Source: Erysipelotrichaceae bacterium (GTDB lineage Bacteria > Bacillota_I > Bacilli_A > Erysipelotrichales > Erysipelotrichaceae). Taken from it: a DNA stretch of 20,474 nt. This document shows, in pieces, positions 1-7,129 of the stretch. The notes beneath the pieces are model-generated. The model worked only from the letters and a program-made list of their open reading frames with translations, did not search any database and was not told the DNA's origin. The first letter of the stretch is position 1; each line of letters opens with the position of its first letter. Location of the stretch: assembly GCA_900770275.1 (NCBI GenBank), contig CAAGJS010000223.1, positions 1 through 20,474 on the forward strand. Reading direction: 5' to 3'. A program made the translations under genes and the position numbers.

Positions 1-636
1 ATTCCCTTTGATGCCTGGATCATGTTGACGGGAGCCTATATCACCGATGCAAATAAACGCTGCATTGCGTCGCAGGAAATCGGTGAAGAAAACATGGTCG
101 TTTTGACTGACTGGCTGAATTCACATGGTTATTCCTATATTGTCGTTGAGGAAGAAGTGAATTACATGAATTCGCACTCTGCCCTTGCGAAACAAGTGCA
201 GGATTCGATTCATACGGCGCTGTTTCCGGTGATGGATGTGAGCCGGATCCATTCGCATCCTGTCTATCAGCTGACGGTGTTTGCACCATGGAGCGTTGCA
301 GAGGAACTGATGCGTCTGGTGCCAGGTGTATGTGCCAGTCAATGGCATTCCAACGCGTTTGATATGTCTTCCGCCAAAGCCGGCAAGGGCGATGGTCTGC
401 GGAAGGTGTGTGATTATTTTCAGGTGCCGGTGTCTCAGTCTTTTGCCTTTGGCGATAACAACAATGATCTCGACATGCTCAAAGCGGCAGGTACCGGGAT
501 TGCGATGGGCAACGGATCTGATGAGGCGAAGCAGGCTGCAGATTATGTGACGGATGATATTGACGCGGATGGCATTTATCATGCGCTGCTTCATTTTGGT
601 TTGATCAGGGAGGATGAACAGGGATGCGTACAGTGA
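1..636 (+). CDS. Cof-type HAD-superfamily phosphatase, C-terminal part (5' end outside window)
   Basis: The reading frame is open from base 1, so the gene starts upstream of the window. The ATG at 22 is internal, because the preceding codons (IPFDAWIM) already match the family's strand before the 'NGA' motif, here LTGAY. HAD motif III is the lysine in AGKGDGL, and motif IV is FGDNNNDLDML, whose acidic residues bind Mg2+. The aspartate nucleophile (motif I) must lie upstream. The insert between these is a C2B-type cap as in Cof/YwpJ/YidA proteins, which are cytoplasmic sugar-phosphate or cofactor phosphatases; the substrate cannot be told from sequence. The stop codon overlaps the start of dtd by 13 bases, so the two are probably translationally coupled and head the operon through ychF. 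The family call is secure, the specificity unknown. Confidence 0.9.
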   Translation: MPFDAWIMLTGAYITDANKRCIASQEIGEENMVVLTDWLNSHGYSYIVVEEEVNYMNSHSALAKQVQDSIHTALFPVMDVSRIHSHPVYQLTVFAPWSVAEELMRLVPGVCASQWHSNAFDMSSAKAGKGDGLRKVCDYFQVPVSQSFAFGDNNNDLDMLKAAGTGIAMGNGSDEAKQAADYVTDDIDADGIYHALLHFGLIREDEQGCVQ

Positions 637-1079
637 TTCAAAGGGTATCTGAAGCTTCGGTTACGATCGATGGCCATGTGCATGGCGATATCGGCAGGGG
701 CTATATGATTCTTGTCGGTTTTGAGGATGCGGATACGGAAGAAATTGTACGTGCCATGTGTGCCAAGATCGCAAAGCTGCGCATTTTTGAGGATGATGCG
801 GGAAAGATGAACCGTTCCATTCTTGATGTGCAGGGGGAGATCCTTTCGATTTCGCAGTTTACGCTGTATGCCGACTGCCGCAGGGGTAATCGGCCGAGCT
901 TTTCGGGTTCCGGGTCTCCTGCGCATGCGGCGGCGCTGTATCATTACTTCAATGATCAGCTGCGGTATCTTACCATTCCGGTGGAGGAAGGCATCTTCGG
1001 AGCTGACATGAAGGTGCGGCTGCTGAATGATGGGCCGGTGACGATCGTACTCGACTCGAAGGAGATTGTGCATGGGTGA
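624..1079 (+). CDS. dtd: D-aminoacyl-tRNA deacylase
   Basis: DTD hydrolyses D-amino acids (and glycine mischarged on tRNA-Ala) from tRNA in the cytosol, protecting translation from D-residues. The 151-residue length is typical. Both signature motifs are present: SQFTLYAD (Ser77-Gln78-Phe79-Thr80), which lines the active site, and the cis-Pro motif, here NDGPVT at about residues 135-140, where the Gly-Pro dipeptide enforces chirality. The start at 624 is preceded by AGGGAGG (607-613) at good spacing. It overlaps the HAD gene upstream, and its stop overlaps the folD start, so it is an internal operon gene. Many Bacillota carry dtd next to relA; here it sits between a HAD phosphatase and folD instead. 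Assignment is secure. Confidence 0.97.
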   Translation: MRTVIQRVSEASVTIDGHVHGDIGRGYMILVGFEDADTEEIVRAMCAKIAKLRIFEDDAGKMNRSILDVQGEILSISQFTLYADCRRGNRPSFSGSGSPAHAAALYHYFNDQLRYLTIPVEEGIFGADMKVRLLNDGPVTIVLDSKEIVHG

Positions 1080-1941
1080 AATTATCTATGGAAGCGAGCT
1101 TTCCCGCGAACTGAAAGCCGCAATGAAAGCGAAGATTGAAGTCTTAAAGGCGGAAGGAAAGCGGGTTCCGTGTCTGGCCGTGATTCTTGTGGGAGATAAT
1201 CCTGCCTCACTTTCCTACGTTCGGGGCAAGGAGAAGGCGTGTGGGGAAGTCGGCATTGAAAGCCGCATGATCCATCTTCCGGAAACTTCGAGCCAGCAGG
1301 AAGTGGAAGACGCCGTCGTTTCCTGCAGCCGTGATCCTGGTGTGGATGGGATCCTTGTTCAGCTGCCGTTACCAAAGGGCTTGAATCCGCAGGCAGTCAT
1401 TCAGAAAGTGGATCCCTCTAAGGATGTGGACGGGCTTCATCCCGTCAATGTCGCGGCACTCTACGATAATGAGCGGGGCTTTCGGCCCTGTACGCCGCTT
1501 GGTGTGATGGAGCTGCTGAAACGGATGGGCTGCGATCCCGATGGGAAACATGCCGTGGTGCTTGGCCGCAGTGCGCTGGTTGGTACGCCGGTTGCGCGCT
1601 TACTTCTCAATGCCAATGCGACGGTGACAATGTGTCACAGCCATACGCATGATCTTGCCTCGATCACACGGCAGGCGGATATTCTTGTTGCGGCGATCGG
1701 CAGAGAAAAGTTTGTGAAGGCGGACATGGTCAGGGAAGGTGCCTATGTCATTGATGTGGGCATCAACCGGATGGCAGACGGACATCTGTGCGGCGATGTT
1801 GACTTTGACGCGGTGCTTCCCAAGGCTGAGGCCATTACGCCGGTTCCCAAGGGTGTTGGTCCGATGACGATTGCGATGTTACTGGAGAATACGCTTCAGG
1901 CATACCAGTGGAGGATGATGGATGAAGACATGGGATTATGA
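1072..1941 (+). CDS. folD: Bifunctional methylenetetrahydrofolate dehydrogenase/methenyltetrahydrofolate cyclohydrolase
   Basis: FolD interconverts 5,10-methylene-, methenyl- and 10-formyl-THF with NADP+, supplying one-carbon units for purines and initiator fMet-tRNA. At 289 residues it is full length. The catalytic YVRGKEKA motif (Tyr49, Lys53), GILVQLPLP, KDVDGLHP (Asp120) and the Rossmann element GRSALVGTP are all present. The C-terminal signature, normally PGGVGPMT, reads PKGVGPMT, with Lys260 in place of the first glycine. I chose ATG 1072, not TTG 1066, because GAAGGAG (1058-1064) lies 7 bases before the ATG but only 1 before the TTG. The start overlaps dtd by 8 bases and the end overlaps the DUF951 gene by 20, indicating coupled translation in one operon. 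Confidence 0.97.
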   Translation: MGEIIYGSELSRELKAAMKAKIEVLKAEGKRVPCLAVILVGDNPASLSYVRGKEKACGEVGIESRMIHLPETSSQQEVEDAVVSCSRDPGVDGILVQLPLPKGLNPQAVIQKVDPSKDVDGLHPVNVAALYDNERGFRPCTPLGVMELLKRMGCDPDGKHAVVLGRSALVGTPVARLLLNANATVTMCHSHTHDLASITRQADILVAAIGREKFVKADMVREGAYVIDVGINRMADGHLCGDVDFDAVLPKAEAITPVPKGVGPMTIAMLLENTLQAYQWRMMDEDMGL

Positions 1942-2140
1942 TCTTGGCTCCATTGTTGAAATGAAAAAGGAACATCCCTGCCGCAAGTCCAAGTACTGGA
2001 AGGTGATCCGCATGGGGGCCGACATCAAGATCAAATGCGAAGGATGCGGCGCCATCGTCATGTTCCCGAGGCATGAATTTGAGCATAAGCTGAAGAAGGT
2101 TATCTCCAAAGGCGATGCTTCAAATCAAAGTGATATATAA
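1922..2140 (+). CDS. DUF951 family protein, small conserved Bacillota protein
   Basis: The gene encodes 72 residues. The visible family pattern is a YDLGSIVEMKKEHPC start, an IRMGADIKIKC segment, the CEGCG knuckle, then MFPRHEFEHKLKK. The cysteines (HPC and CEGC) suggest a small metal or nucleic-acid binding fold. DUF951 proteins (I believe B. subtilis YyzM is one) have no established function, but they commonly lie directly beside ychF, as here, so a role near the ribosome is plausible inference only. The start ATG 1922 has TGGAGG (1909-1914) 7 bases before it, inside the end of folD. It is followed 27 bases later by ychF with no terminator, so it is co-transcribed. Confidence 0.9.
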   Translation: MKTWDYDLGSIVEMKKEHPCRKSKYWKVIRMGADIKIKCEGCGAIVMFPRHEFEHKLKKVISKGDASNQSDI

Positions 2141-2167
2141 TAGGCCGGGTTTGAGAGAGGAAGAAGT

Positions 2168-3268
2168 ATGTCATTAACTGCAGGTATTGTCGGACTTCCG
2201 AATGTCGGCAAGTCGACGCTGTTCAACGCAATTACAAACAGCCAGGTGCTGGCGGAAAATTATCCATTTGCGACGATTCAGCCGAATGTCGGCGTCGTCG
2301 AAGTCCCCGATGAGCGGATGACCAATCTGGTAAAGATTTTTCAGCCGCAGAGAACGATCTATACAACGTTCGAATTTACGGATATCGCCGGCCTTGTCAA
2401 AGGTGCGTCCAAGGGCGAGGGTCTTGGCAACCAGTTCCTTGCCAATATCCGTGAAACCAATGCAATCATCCACGTTGTCCGCTGCTTTGATGATCCGGAT
2501 ATTGAGCATGTCGAGGGATCAGTGGATCCGGTCCGTGATATTGAGGAAATCAATCTGGAGCTGTGCCTGGCCGATCTGGATACGGTAGAAAACCGTATTT
2601 CCAAGGTTATGCGCAAGGCTCAGACCAAGGAAAAGGATGCCGTCAGCGAATATGAAACGCTCAAGAAGCTGAAGGCGGCTCTGGAAGCCGGTACGCCGGT
2701 CCGTCTGCTGGATCTCAGCGACAAGGATCAGGAATATATCCGCAACTATTCGCTGCTGACGGCAAAGCCGGTTATCTACGTTGCCAATATGAGCGATGAA
2801 GAGGTTACGGATCCCTCCAGCAACAAATACTTCAATGCCGTCAAGGCATTTGCGGACAAGGAAGGCAGCGCCTGCATTGCTATCTGCGCAAAGATGGAAG
2901 AAGAGCTTTCGGGCATGAGCCGCGAAGAGAAGGAGGCATTCCTGGAGGATCTTGGTGTCAAGACGTCGGGTCTGGATCAGATCATTCAGGCTGCTTACCA
3001 TCTGCTCGGTCTGCGTACGTTCTTTACGGTTGGGGGACCGGAGTGCAGAGCCTGGACCTTCCATGAAGGCATGAAGGCTCCGCAGTGTGCCGGCATCATT
3101 CATACCGACTTTGAGAAGGGCTTCATCCGCGCCGAAGTCTACAGCTACGACGATCTGATGCAGTACGGTACGGAACAGGCCGTTAAGGAACATGGAAAGA
3201 TGCGTCTCGAAGGCAAGGACTATCTGATGCAGGATGGAGACATCGTTTTCTTCCGTTTCAATGTGTAA
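2168..3268 (+). CDS. ychF: Redox-regulated ribosome-associated ATPase YchF (OLA1 family)
   Basis: The protein is 366 residues, the usual YchF length. It opens with the P-loop GLPNVGKST (residues 9-17), followed by switch II TDIAGLVKGASKGEGLGNQF, which lacks the catalytic Gln/His of classic GTPases. The base-recognition motif is NMSDEE instead of NKxD; loss of NKxD is why the family prefers ATP over GTP. A coiled-coil insertion follows (about residues 130-190), and a TGS domain forms the C-terminus (about 283-366, starting RTFFTVGGPECRAWT). YchF binds ribosomes and is linked to stress responses and fine-tuning of translation. The ribosome site GAGAGGAAG sits before ATG 2168. It is the last gene of the operon; no clear terminator hairpin follows before the darA promoter. 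Confidence 0.98.
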   Translation: MSLTAGIVGLPNVGKSTLFNAITNSQVLAENYPFATIQPNVGVVEVPDERMTNLVKIFQPQRTIYTTFEFTDIAGLVKGASKGEGLGNQFLANIRETNAIIHVVRCFDDPDIEHVEGSVDPVRDIEEINLELCLADLDTVENRISKVMRKAQTKEKDAVSEYETLKKLKAALEAGTPVRLLDLSDKDQEYIRNYSLLTAKPVIYVANMSDEEVTDPSSNKYFNAVKAFADKEGSACIAICAKMEEELSGMSREEKEAFLEDLGVKTSGLDQIIQAAYHLLGLRTFFTVGGPECRAWTFHEGMKAPQCAGIIHTDFEKGFIRAEVYSYDDLMQYGTEQAVKEHGKMRLEGKDYLMQDGDIVFFRFNV

Positions 3269-3311
3269 ACGACATTTCACGCTTTTTGCATGCATTACAG
3301 CGACGGGTTCA

Positions 3312-3320
3312 TGCTACAAT
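3312..3320 (+). promoter_or_regulatory. Extended -10 promoter of darA
   Basis: TGcTACAAT matches an extended -10 element (TGnTATAAT with one mismatch). The -35 region is poor (no TTGACA-like hexamer at 16-18 bp), which the TGn element can compensate for. The predicted start is near 3327, giving a roughly 29-base leader containing GGAGG (3343-3347) ahead of the darA ATG. This separates darA from the ychF operon. Confidence 0.6.
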
Positions 3321-3355
3321 AGCGTTAGAAAAAAGCAGTGACGGAGGCATAATTT

Positions 3356-3679
3356 ATGAAACTGATTCTTGCCATTGTTTCGAATGATGACGCATCCAAC
3401 GTATCTTCAGCTCTGACTGCGGAGAACTTCTCGGTAACGCGTCTGGCTACGACCGGCGGCTTCCTGCGTGCAGGAAATACGACGATGATTGTCGGTACCG
3501 ATGACGATAAGGTGGAACACTGCATTGAACTGATCGGTTCCGAGTCCAAGCGCCGTACTGAAATCGTTCCTTCGACGGCAAGCTACGATATCGGCCGCTA
3601 TGCAAGTTTCCCTGTCGAAGTTCAGGTCGGCGGGGCGACAATCTTCGTTCTGGATGTTGAACAGTTCCGCAAGCTGTAA
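3356..3679 (+). CDS. darA: PII-like cyclic-di-AMP receptor protein DarA (PstA/YaaQ family)
   Basis: The gene encodes 107 residues and aligns by eye along its whole length with the DarA/PstA family: an MKLILAIVSNDD start, the nucleotide-binding ATTGGFLRAGNTT segment (about residues 30-42), then the conserved PVEVQVGGATIFVLDVEQF end. DarA is a cytosolic PII-like trimer that binds c-di-AMP, a second messenger for potassium, osmolyte and cell-wall homeostasis; its downstream partner is not firmly known. In B. subtilis the gene lies between tmk and holB. Here it is a stand-alone unit with its own extended -10 promoter, a strong GGAGG site 8 bases before ATG, and a terminator 16 bases past the stop. 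Confidence 0.95.
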   Translation: MKLILAIVSNDDASNVSSALTAENFSVTRLATTGGFLRAGNTTMIVGTDDDKVEHCIELIGSESKRRTEIVPSTASYDIGRYASFPVEVQVGGATIFVLDVEQFRKL

Positions 3680-3694
3680 TGGGTAAATCATCGC

Positions 3695-3725
3695 CTTCCT
3701 GTGTTATGCAGGAAGTTTTTTATTT
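3695..3725 (+). terminator. Rho-independent terminator of darA
   Basis: A perfect 7-bp stem CTTCCTG (3695-3701) / CAGGAAG (3709-3715) has a 7-base loop and is followed at once by a T-rich run from 3716. The T tract extends into the 3' end of the convergent kinase gene. On the minus strand there is no comparable U tract, so it works mainly for darA. Confidence 0.85.
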
Positions 3726-4562
3726 TTCTTTCTTCCTCTCTTTGAGGTTCTGGACCAGAAACGGCAGAGCTTTTTCAAACTCGGTGCCGAAAAGAGGATC
3801 ACCCTGATCGGCGAGGGTGATATGGATCGCTTCCTTTACAAAGCGGCCCGAAAGATCCATGGCATCCGCCATCGGGATAGCATGCATGCACGCGCCGATG
3901 AAGACGGAAGCCCAAAGATCCCCTGTCCCATGGAAAGAAGCCTGTTCCTTTTTGACGCTGCACTTCTGAATGCCAGTCTCCTTTGTATAAAGCATGGTTG
4001 CGATTTCATTGTCCCCGGTTTCGATGCCGGTCATGATCACCGTGCCGGGACAGATTGTGGAGAGCCTGGTTAAGAGAACCTCATACTGCTGCGTATTGAG
4101 GATTTCGTCACAGGACGTATCCGTAAGGAAACATGCCTCAGTAACATTGGGACAGATCATGGTCGCATTGAAAAGGAGGTTTCTGAGCTTATTGGGAAAA
4201 TCCGAATCAATGCCGCGATATAGCTTTCCGTGATCGCCGAAGACGGGGTCAATCAGAATCGGAATATCGTTTCCGAATGTATCGATGACAAGTTCAGCGA
4301 CACCAATCGCCTCCACACTTCCAAGATAGCCGATGTAGATCCCATCGAAGGTGATGCCATTTTCCTTCCAGCTCTGGATGATATTCCGGTCACTTTCCAG
4401 CAGACTGGTGACAGAGACATGTTCAAAAGCAGTATGCGAAGAAAGAACAGCTGTGGGAAGGACTGCCGTCTCCAGCTCCATGGCGGAAAGAACCGGGATC
4501 GCCTCCGTTAAGGAGCATCTCCCTGCGCAGGAAAGATCCTGCATCGTCAGTATACGTTTCAT
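3720..4562 (-). CDS. pdxY: Pyridoxal/pyridoxamine kinase (PdxY/PdxK family)
   Basis: This ribokinase-fold enzyme phosphorylates pyridoxal/pyridoxamine with ATP to make or salvage PLP. The 280-residue protein shows the family N-terminus (ILTMQDLSCAGRCSL), the IYIGYLGS segment, LIDPVFGDHGKLY (about residues 142-154), CPNVTEA, and the anion-hole/catalytic motif GTGD with Asp215 as general base. The ATG complement at 4560-4562 has no recognisable Shine-Dalgarno (AGTAGAGCC precedes it). A TAAAGT -10-like box ends 6 bases upstream, so a leaderless transcript is likely. It is divergent from a MocR-type regulator with 65 bp between starts. PdxR-type MocR proteins are known regulators of PLP supply genes, which supports a B6 role. 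Whether pyridoxal or pyridoxamine is preferred is uncertain. Confidence 0.9.
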   Translation of the reverse strand: MKRILTMQDLSCAGRCSLTEAIPVLSAMELETAVLPTAVLSSHTAFEHVSVTSLLESDRNIIQSWKENGITFDGIYIGYLGSVEAIGVAELVIDTFGNDIPILIDPVFGDHGKLYRGIDSDFPNKLRNLLFNATMICPNVTEACFLTDTSCDEILNTQQYEVLLTRLSTICPGTVIMTGIETGDNEIATMLYTKETGIQKCSVKKEQASFHGTGDLWASVFIGACMHAIPMADAMDLSGRFVKEAIHITLADQGDPLFGTEFEKALPFLVQNLKERKKEK

Positions 4563-4601
4563 GGCTCTACTTTAAGACAAATCTGGCTCTGTGAAAAGAG
4601 C
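4562..4601. promoter_or_regulatory. Putative operator/promoter region between pdxY and the MocR-type regulator
   Basis: TGGCTCT occurs twice as a direct repeat (4562-4568 and 4584-4590), 22 bp apart, about two helical turns. The second copy is also half of an inverted repeat GCTCT-gtgaaa-AGAGC (4586-4590 / 4597-4601). MocR regulators such as PdxR and GabR bind direct repeats as dimers, so this is a reasonable operator candidate. A minus-strand promoter TTTTCA (4592-4597)-17 bp-TAAAGT (4569-4574) for pdxY lies across these repeats. On the plus strand TAGAAT (4611-4616) could serve the regulator; its -35 is poor. The repeats are seen; binding is inference. Confidence 0.4.
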
Positions 4602-4627
4602 GGACTGGAGTAGAATAATAAGATCAG

Positions 4628-5758
4628 ATGAAGAGAGAAGAAGACAAAGCCTATCTCCGGGTGTACCGCCGGCTGAAGCAGGAAATCATCTCCGGCATCT
4701 ACAAGGAAGGGGACAGGATCCCTGGCAAACGGCTTTTAAGCGATCAGGAAGGTGTATCTTTGATCACCATTGAACACGCCCTTCGCATTCTGCAGGAAGA
4801 GGGATATATCGAAAGCCGACAGCGCAGCGGAAACTTTGTGATCTACCGTGCCGATGATTTTTATGGGCAGGAAGAAGAGGCTCCATTGGCGGGCTGGCAT
4901 GCGGTTTCCTTCCGTAAGGAAGTATTTCCTGAGGCAGCCTATAATCGAACCATTCGCAGGGTAATTTCGGAATATCCGGACTTTCTGCTGCGAAAGCCGG
5001 AGGGACAGGGGCTGCTGGAACTGCGCCAGGAACTGGTACGCTATCTTGCCCGCAGCCGCAGCATGCATGTGACAGCGGATCAGATTGTGATCGGCTCTGG
5101 CGCCGAGTATCTCTATGCTTTGATTGTTCAGCTGCTGGGAAGAGAGAGAATCTATGCAATTGAGGATCCTTCCTATGAAAAGATTGCCCGCATCTATGAG
5201 GCGAATGGTGCCTCGATCGAGCGTCTTCCGATGGGCAGAGACGGCATCGTCTCCGAAGCTCTGAAAAACGCAAAGGCAAGTGTCCTTCATATCACACCCT
5301 ATGACAGCTACCCTTCCGGTGTCACGGCACTTGCCGGCAAGCGGCAGGAATATGTGCGCTGGGCCCTGGAGAGAAACGGATATCTGGTTGAGGATGACTA
5401 TGAAAGTGAATTTACCATCTCCTCGAAGCCTGTGGATACGCTGTTTTCCATGGAACCGAAACATTCCGTGATCTATGTCAATACGTTCAACCGCACCATT
5501 TCTCCGGCCCTTCGTGTCGGCTATATGATTCTTCCCGAGGATATGGTGGATCTGTTTCAGAAAAAAGCAGGCTTTTATGCCTGCACGGTTTCTACGCTGT
5601 CGCAGCTTGTAATTGCTGAACTGTTGAGCAGCGGAGCATTTGAGCGCCATATCAATCGTGTGCGGAGAGAGCGTCGGAAGAAGCGGAAGGCGCAGGAATC
5701 ATCTGCAGCCACTTCCCCCGCAGCAGACGGATCAGAAACAGAATCCCACGGACACTGA
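4628..5758 (+). CDS. MocR/PdxR-type GntR regulator with aminotransferase-like domain; lacks PLP lysine and C-terminal part
   Basis: An N-terminal GntR winged helix (about residues 6-75, with YRRLKQEIISG and a GYIESRQRSGNFV wing) is followed by a fold-I aminotransferase-like domain (GSGAEYLY, IEDPSYEKI, DYESEF with Asp257 and Tyr258). The site that normally reads TFSKT, whose lysine forms the PLP Schiff base, reads TFNRT here, with Arg289 in place of lysine. The protein is 376 residues against about 450-500 for typical MocR members. Recognisable sequence ends after FERHINRVRRERRKKR (338-353), and the remaining tail is low-complexity and lies antisense to the exporter gene. No Shine-Dalgarno precedes ATG 4628, and an in-frame stop at 4619 excludes an earlier start. 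It faces pdxY, so control of B6 salvage is the likely job. It may be degenerate, or a short apo-type regulator. Confidence 0.82.
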   Translation: MKREEDKAYLRVYRRLKQEIISGIYKEGDRIPGKRLLSDQEGVSLITIEHALRILQEEGYIESRQRSGNFVIYRADDFYGQEEEAPLAGWHAVSFRKEVFPEAAYNRTIRRVISEYPDFLLRKPEGQGLLELRQELVRYLARSRSMHVTADQIVIGSGAEYLYALIVQLLGRERIYAIEDPSYEKIARIYEANGASIERLPMGRDGIVSEALKNAKASVLHITPYDSYPSGVTALAGKRQEYVRWALERNGYLVEDDYESEFTISSKPVDTLFSMEPKHSVIYVNTFNRTISPALRVGYMILPEDMVDLFQKKAGFYACTVSTLSQLVIAELLSSGAFERHINRVRRERRKKRKAQESSAATSPAADGSETESHGH

Positions 5759-7079
5759 TTTCTGTCGCCATCGCATACCATGCGCCAGGCAGCCCCATTC
5801 GCTGCACCAGAACCCAGGCAAGCGTCAGACGAATGCCCCACATCGATACCAGATTCATAAGGAACGGCACCATCGTATCGCCAACGCCGCGCAAAGCGCC
5901 TGCTGTGACGATGCTGGCGGCAAAGAGTGCTTCCACATGAAGCTCAATGCGCAGACACTGAACACCCAGTGCCTGTACTTCCGGATCCTGGGTTAGGAAT
6001 GCGAATACCTGCGGCGCCGCTATGTACATCACCAGTCCGCACGCTGCCATCAGCACCATGCCAAGAAGCGTCGCTGTCCAGGCGAAGCGCTTGGCCAGAT
6101 CGCGCCGTCTTGCCCCGGCAGCCTGCCCGACGAGTGTCGTCGCCGCCGAACCAATGCCATAGCCTGGCAGATAGCAGAAACTTTCCGCCGTGACCGCAAA
6201 GCTGTGCGCCGCGATGGAAGCTGCTCCAAGCGGCGAAATGATACGCGTATAAAGAATCTGGGCAAAGGAGAGCACTGCCTGCTCCGCTGCCATTGGAACG
6301 CCGATGTCGAGTGCTTTCTTCAGCGTCTTCTTTTCTACTTTCCAGGATCCTTTTTCCTTAAGATTCAGCAAAGGCGATTTCACAGCCGCCGCATAGAACA
6401 TCGGGATGGCTGCGGTCAGATACGCTAAGGCCGTGCCCAGGGCGGCGCCGGTGACGCCAAGCCCTGCGCCCGGAAGACGAAGTGCACCGATCGAGAAACC
6501 GGGAAAGATCAGGAAGGCATTGAAGACGACATCGAGGGCACACATCAGGATGCCCAGAAACGAGGGCGTCTTCATATTGCCCGAGCATTCCAGCATGCTG
6601 GCAGCGAGCAGGTATAACAGACGCACAGGAATGAAGAGCGCAAAGATCAGAAAGTAGCGCGTCGCGTCGGGACGGATGGCCATATCGGCCTTCATCCATG
6701 TGGGAAGATAAAAGGCACACAGGCAGCCGATCGCCGCAAGAATCAGGGAAAAGAGCACTGAGGCCGCAATCGACTGGCGGAAGATGCTTTTGGCATGAGG
6801 CACATCCCTGGCACCGATGCTCTGGGCTACCTGCACCGAGAAGCCGAAGCAGCAGGCCGTCATCAGGCCGCCGAACAGCCAGGTGGAACTGGCAACCAGG
6901 CCGATGGATGCGGAGGCGTTGCGGCCCATCTGGCCGACCATGGCACTGTCAATGTACTGCATCACGGTTTCTGCGATCTGAGCCAGAATGGCTGGCAGAG
7001 CGAGGCGGAAGACAGCGCTCAGCACTTCTTTTTCGGATGGATTCTGAACATCGAGGAGCTCGGCTGCGGATTTTTTCAT
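5652..7079 (-). CDS. MATE family multidrug/cation antiporter
   Basis: The 475-residue hydrophobic protein shows the MATE plan of two six-helix bundles. The N-half begins FRLALPAILAQIAETVMQYIDSAMVG (about residues 24-49), in which the DSAMVG turn is characteristic. The second half starts about 263 with DIGVPMAAEQAVLSFAQ, and the typical ALRGVGDTMVPF motif comes late (about 401). A loop rich in Lys (about 244-260) separates the halves. MATE proteins export drugs or metabolites using Na+ or H+; the substrate is unknown. Ahead of the ATG there is no Shine-Dalgarno, but a perfect TATAAT ends 7 bases upstream, so the mRNA may be leaderless. The 3' end overlaps the MocR-type gene by 107 bp, tail to tail; residues after about RGKW (457) are coded only within that overlap. 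No terminator is visible between the convergent pair. Confidence 0.95.
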   Translation of the reverse strand: MKKSAAELLDVQNPSEKEVLSAVFRLALPAILAQIAETVMQYIDSAMVGQMGRNASASIGLVASSTWLFGGLMTACCFGFSVQVAQSIGARDVPHAKSIFRQSIAASVLFSLILAAIGCLCAFYLPTWMKADMAIRPDATRYFLIFALFIPVRLLYLLAASMLECSGNMKTPSFLGILMCALDVVFNAFLIFPGFSIGALRLPGAGLGVTGAALGTALAYLTAAIPMFYAAAVKSPLLNLKEKGSWKVEKKTLKKALDIGVPMAAEQAVLSFAQILYTRIISPLGAASIAAHSFAVTAESFCYLPGYGIGSAATTLVGQAAGARRRDLAKRFAWTATLLGMVLMAACGLVMYIAAPQVFAFLTQDPEVQALGVQCLRIELHVEALFAASIVTAGALRGVGDTMVPFLMNLVSMWGIRLTLAWVLVQRMGLPGAWYAMATEISVRGILFLIRLLRGKWLQMIPAPSASSDALSAHD

Positions 7080-7086
7080 GGTTTGA

Positions 7087-7094
7087 ATTATAGT
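7087..7094. promoter_or_regulatory. Overlapping divergent -10 boxes between the MATE gene and nucleoside kinase gene
   Basis: On the minus strand TATAAT (7087-7092) is a perfect -10 box ending 7 bases before the exporter ATG. On the plus strand TATAGT (7089-7094) is a one-mismatch -10 box for the kinase gene, predicting a start near 7101. They share the same AT-rich core, so polymerase could occupy only one at a time. Neither has a good -35 hexamer, which limits confidence. Confidence 0.35.
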
Positions 7095-7129
7095 ATGGAA
7101 TAGAACGAAAAAGGGAGGATAACCTTTCG

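Noticed and set aside
1066..1071. TTG 1066 as the folD start
   Set aside because: The ribosome site GAAGGAG ends only 1 base before it but 7 bases before ATG 1072.
5640..5996. A plus-strand open frame of 118 codons opposite the end of the MATE gene
   Set aside because: It is rich in His, Gln and Arg, lies mostly antisense to a clear exporter gene, and has no recognisable domain or ribosome site.
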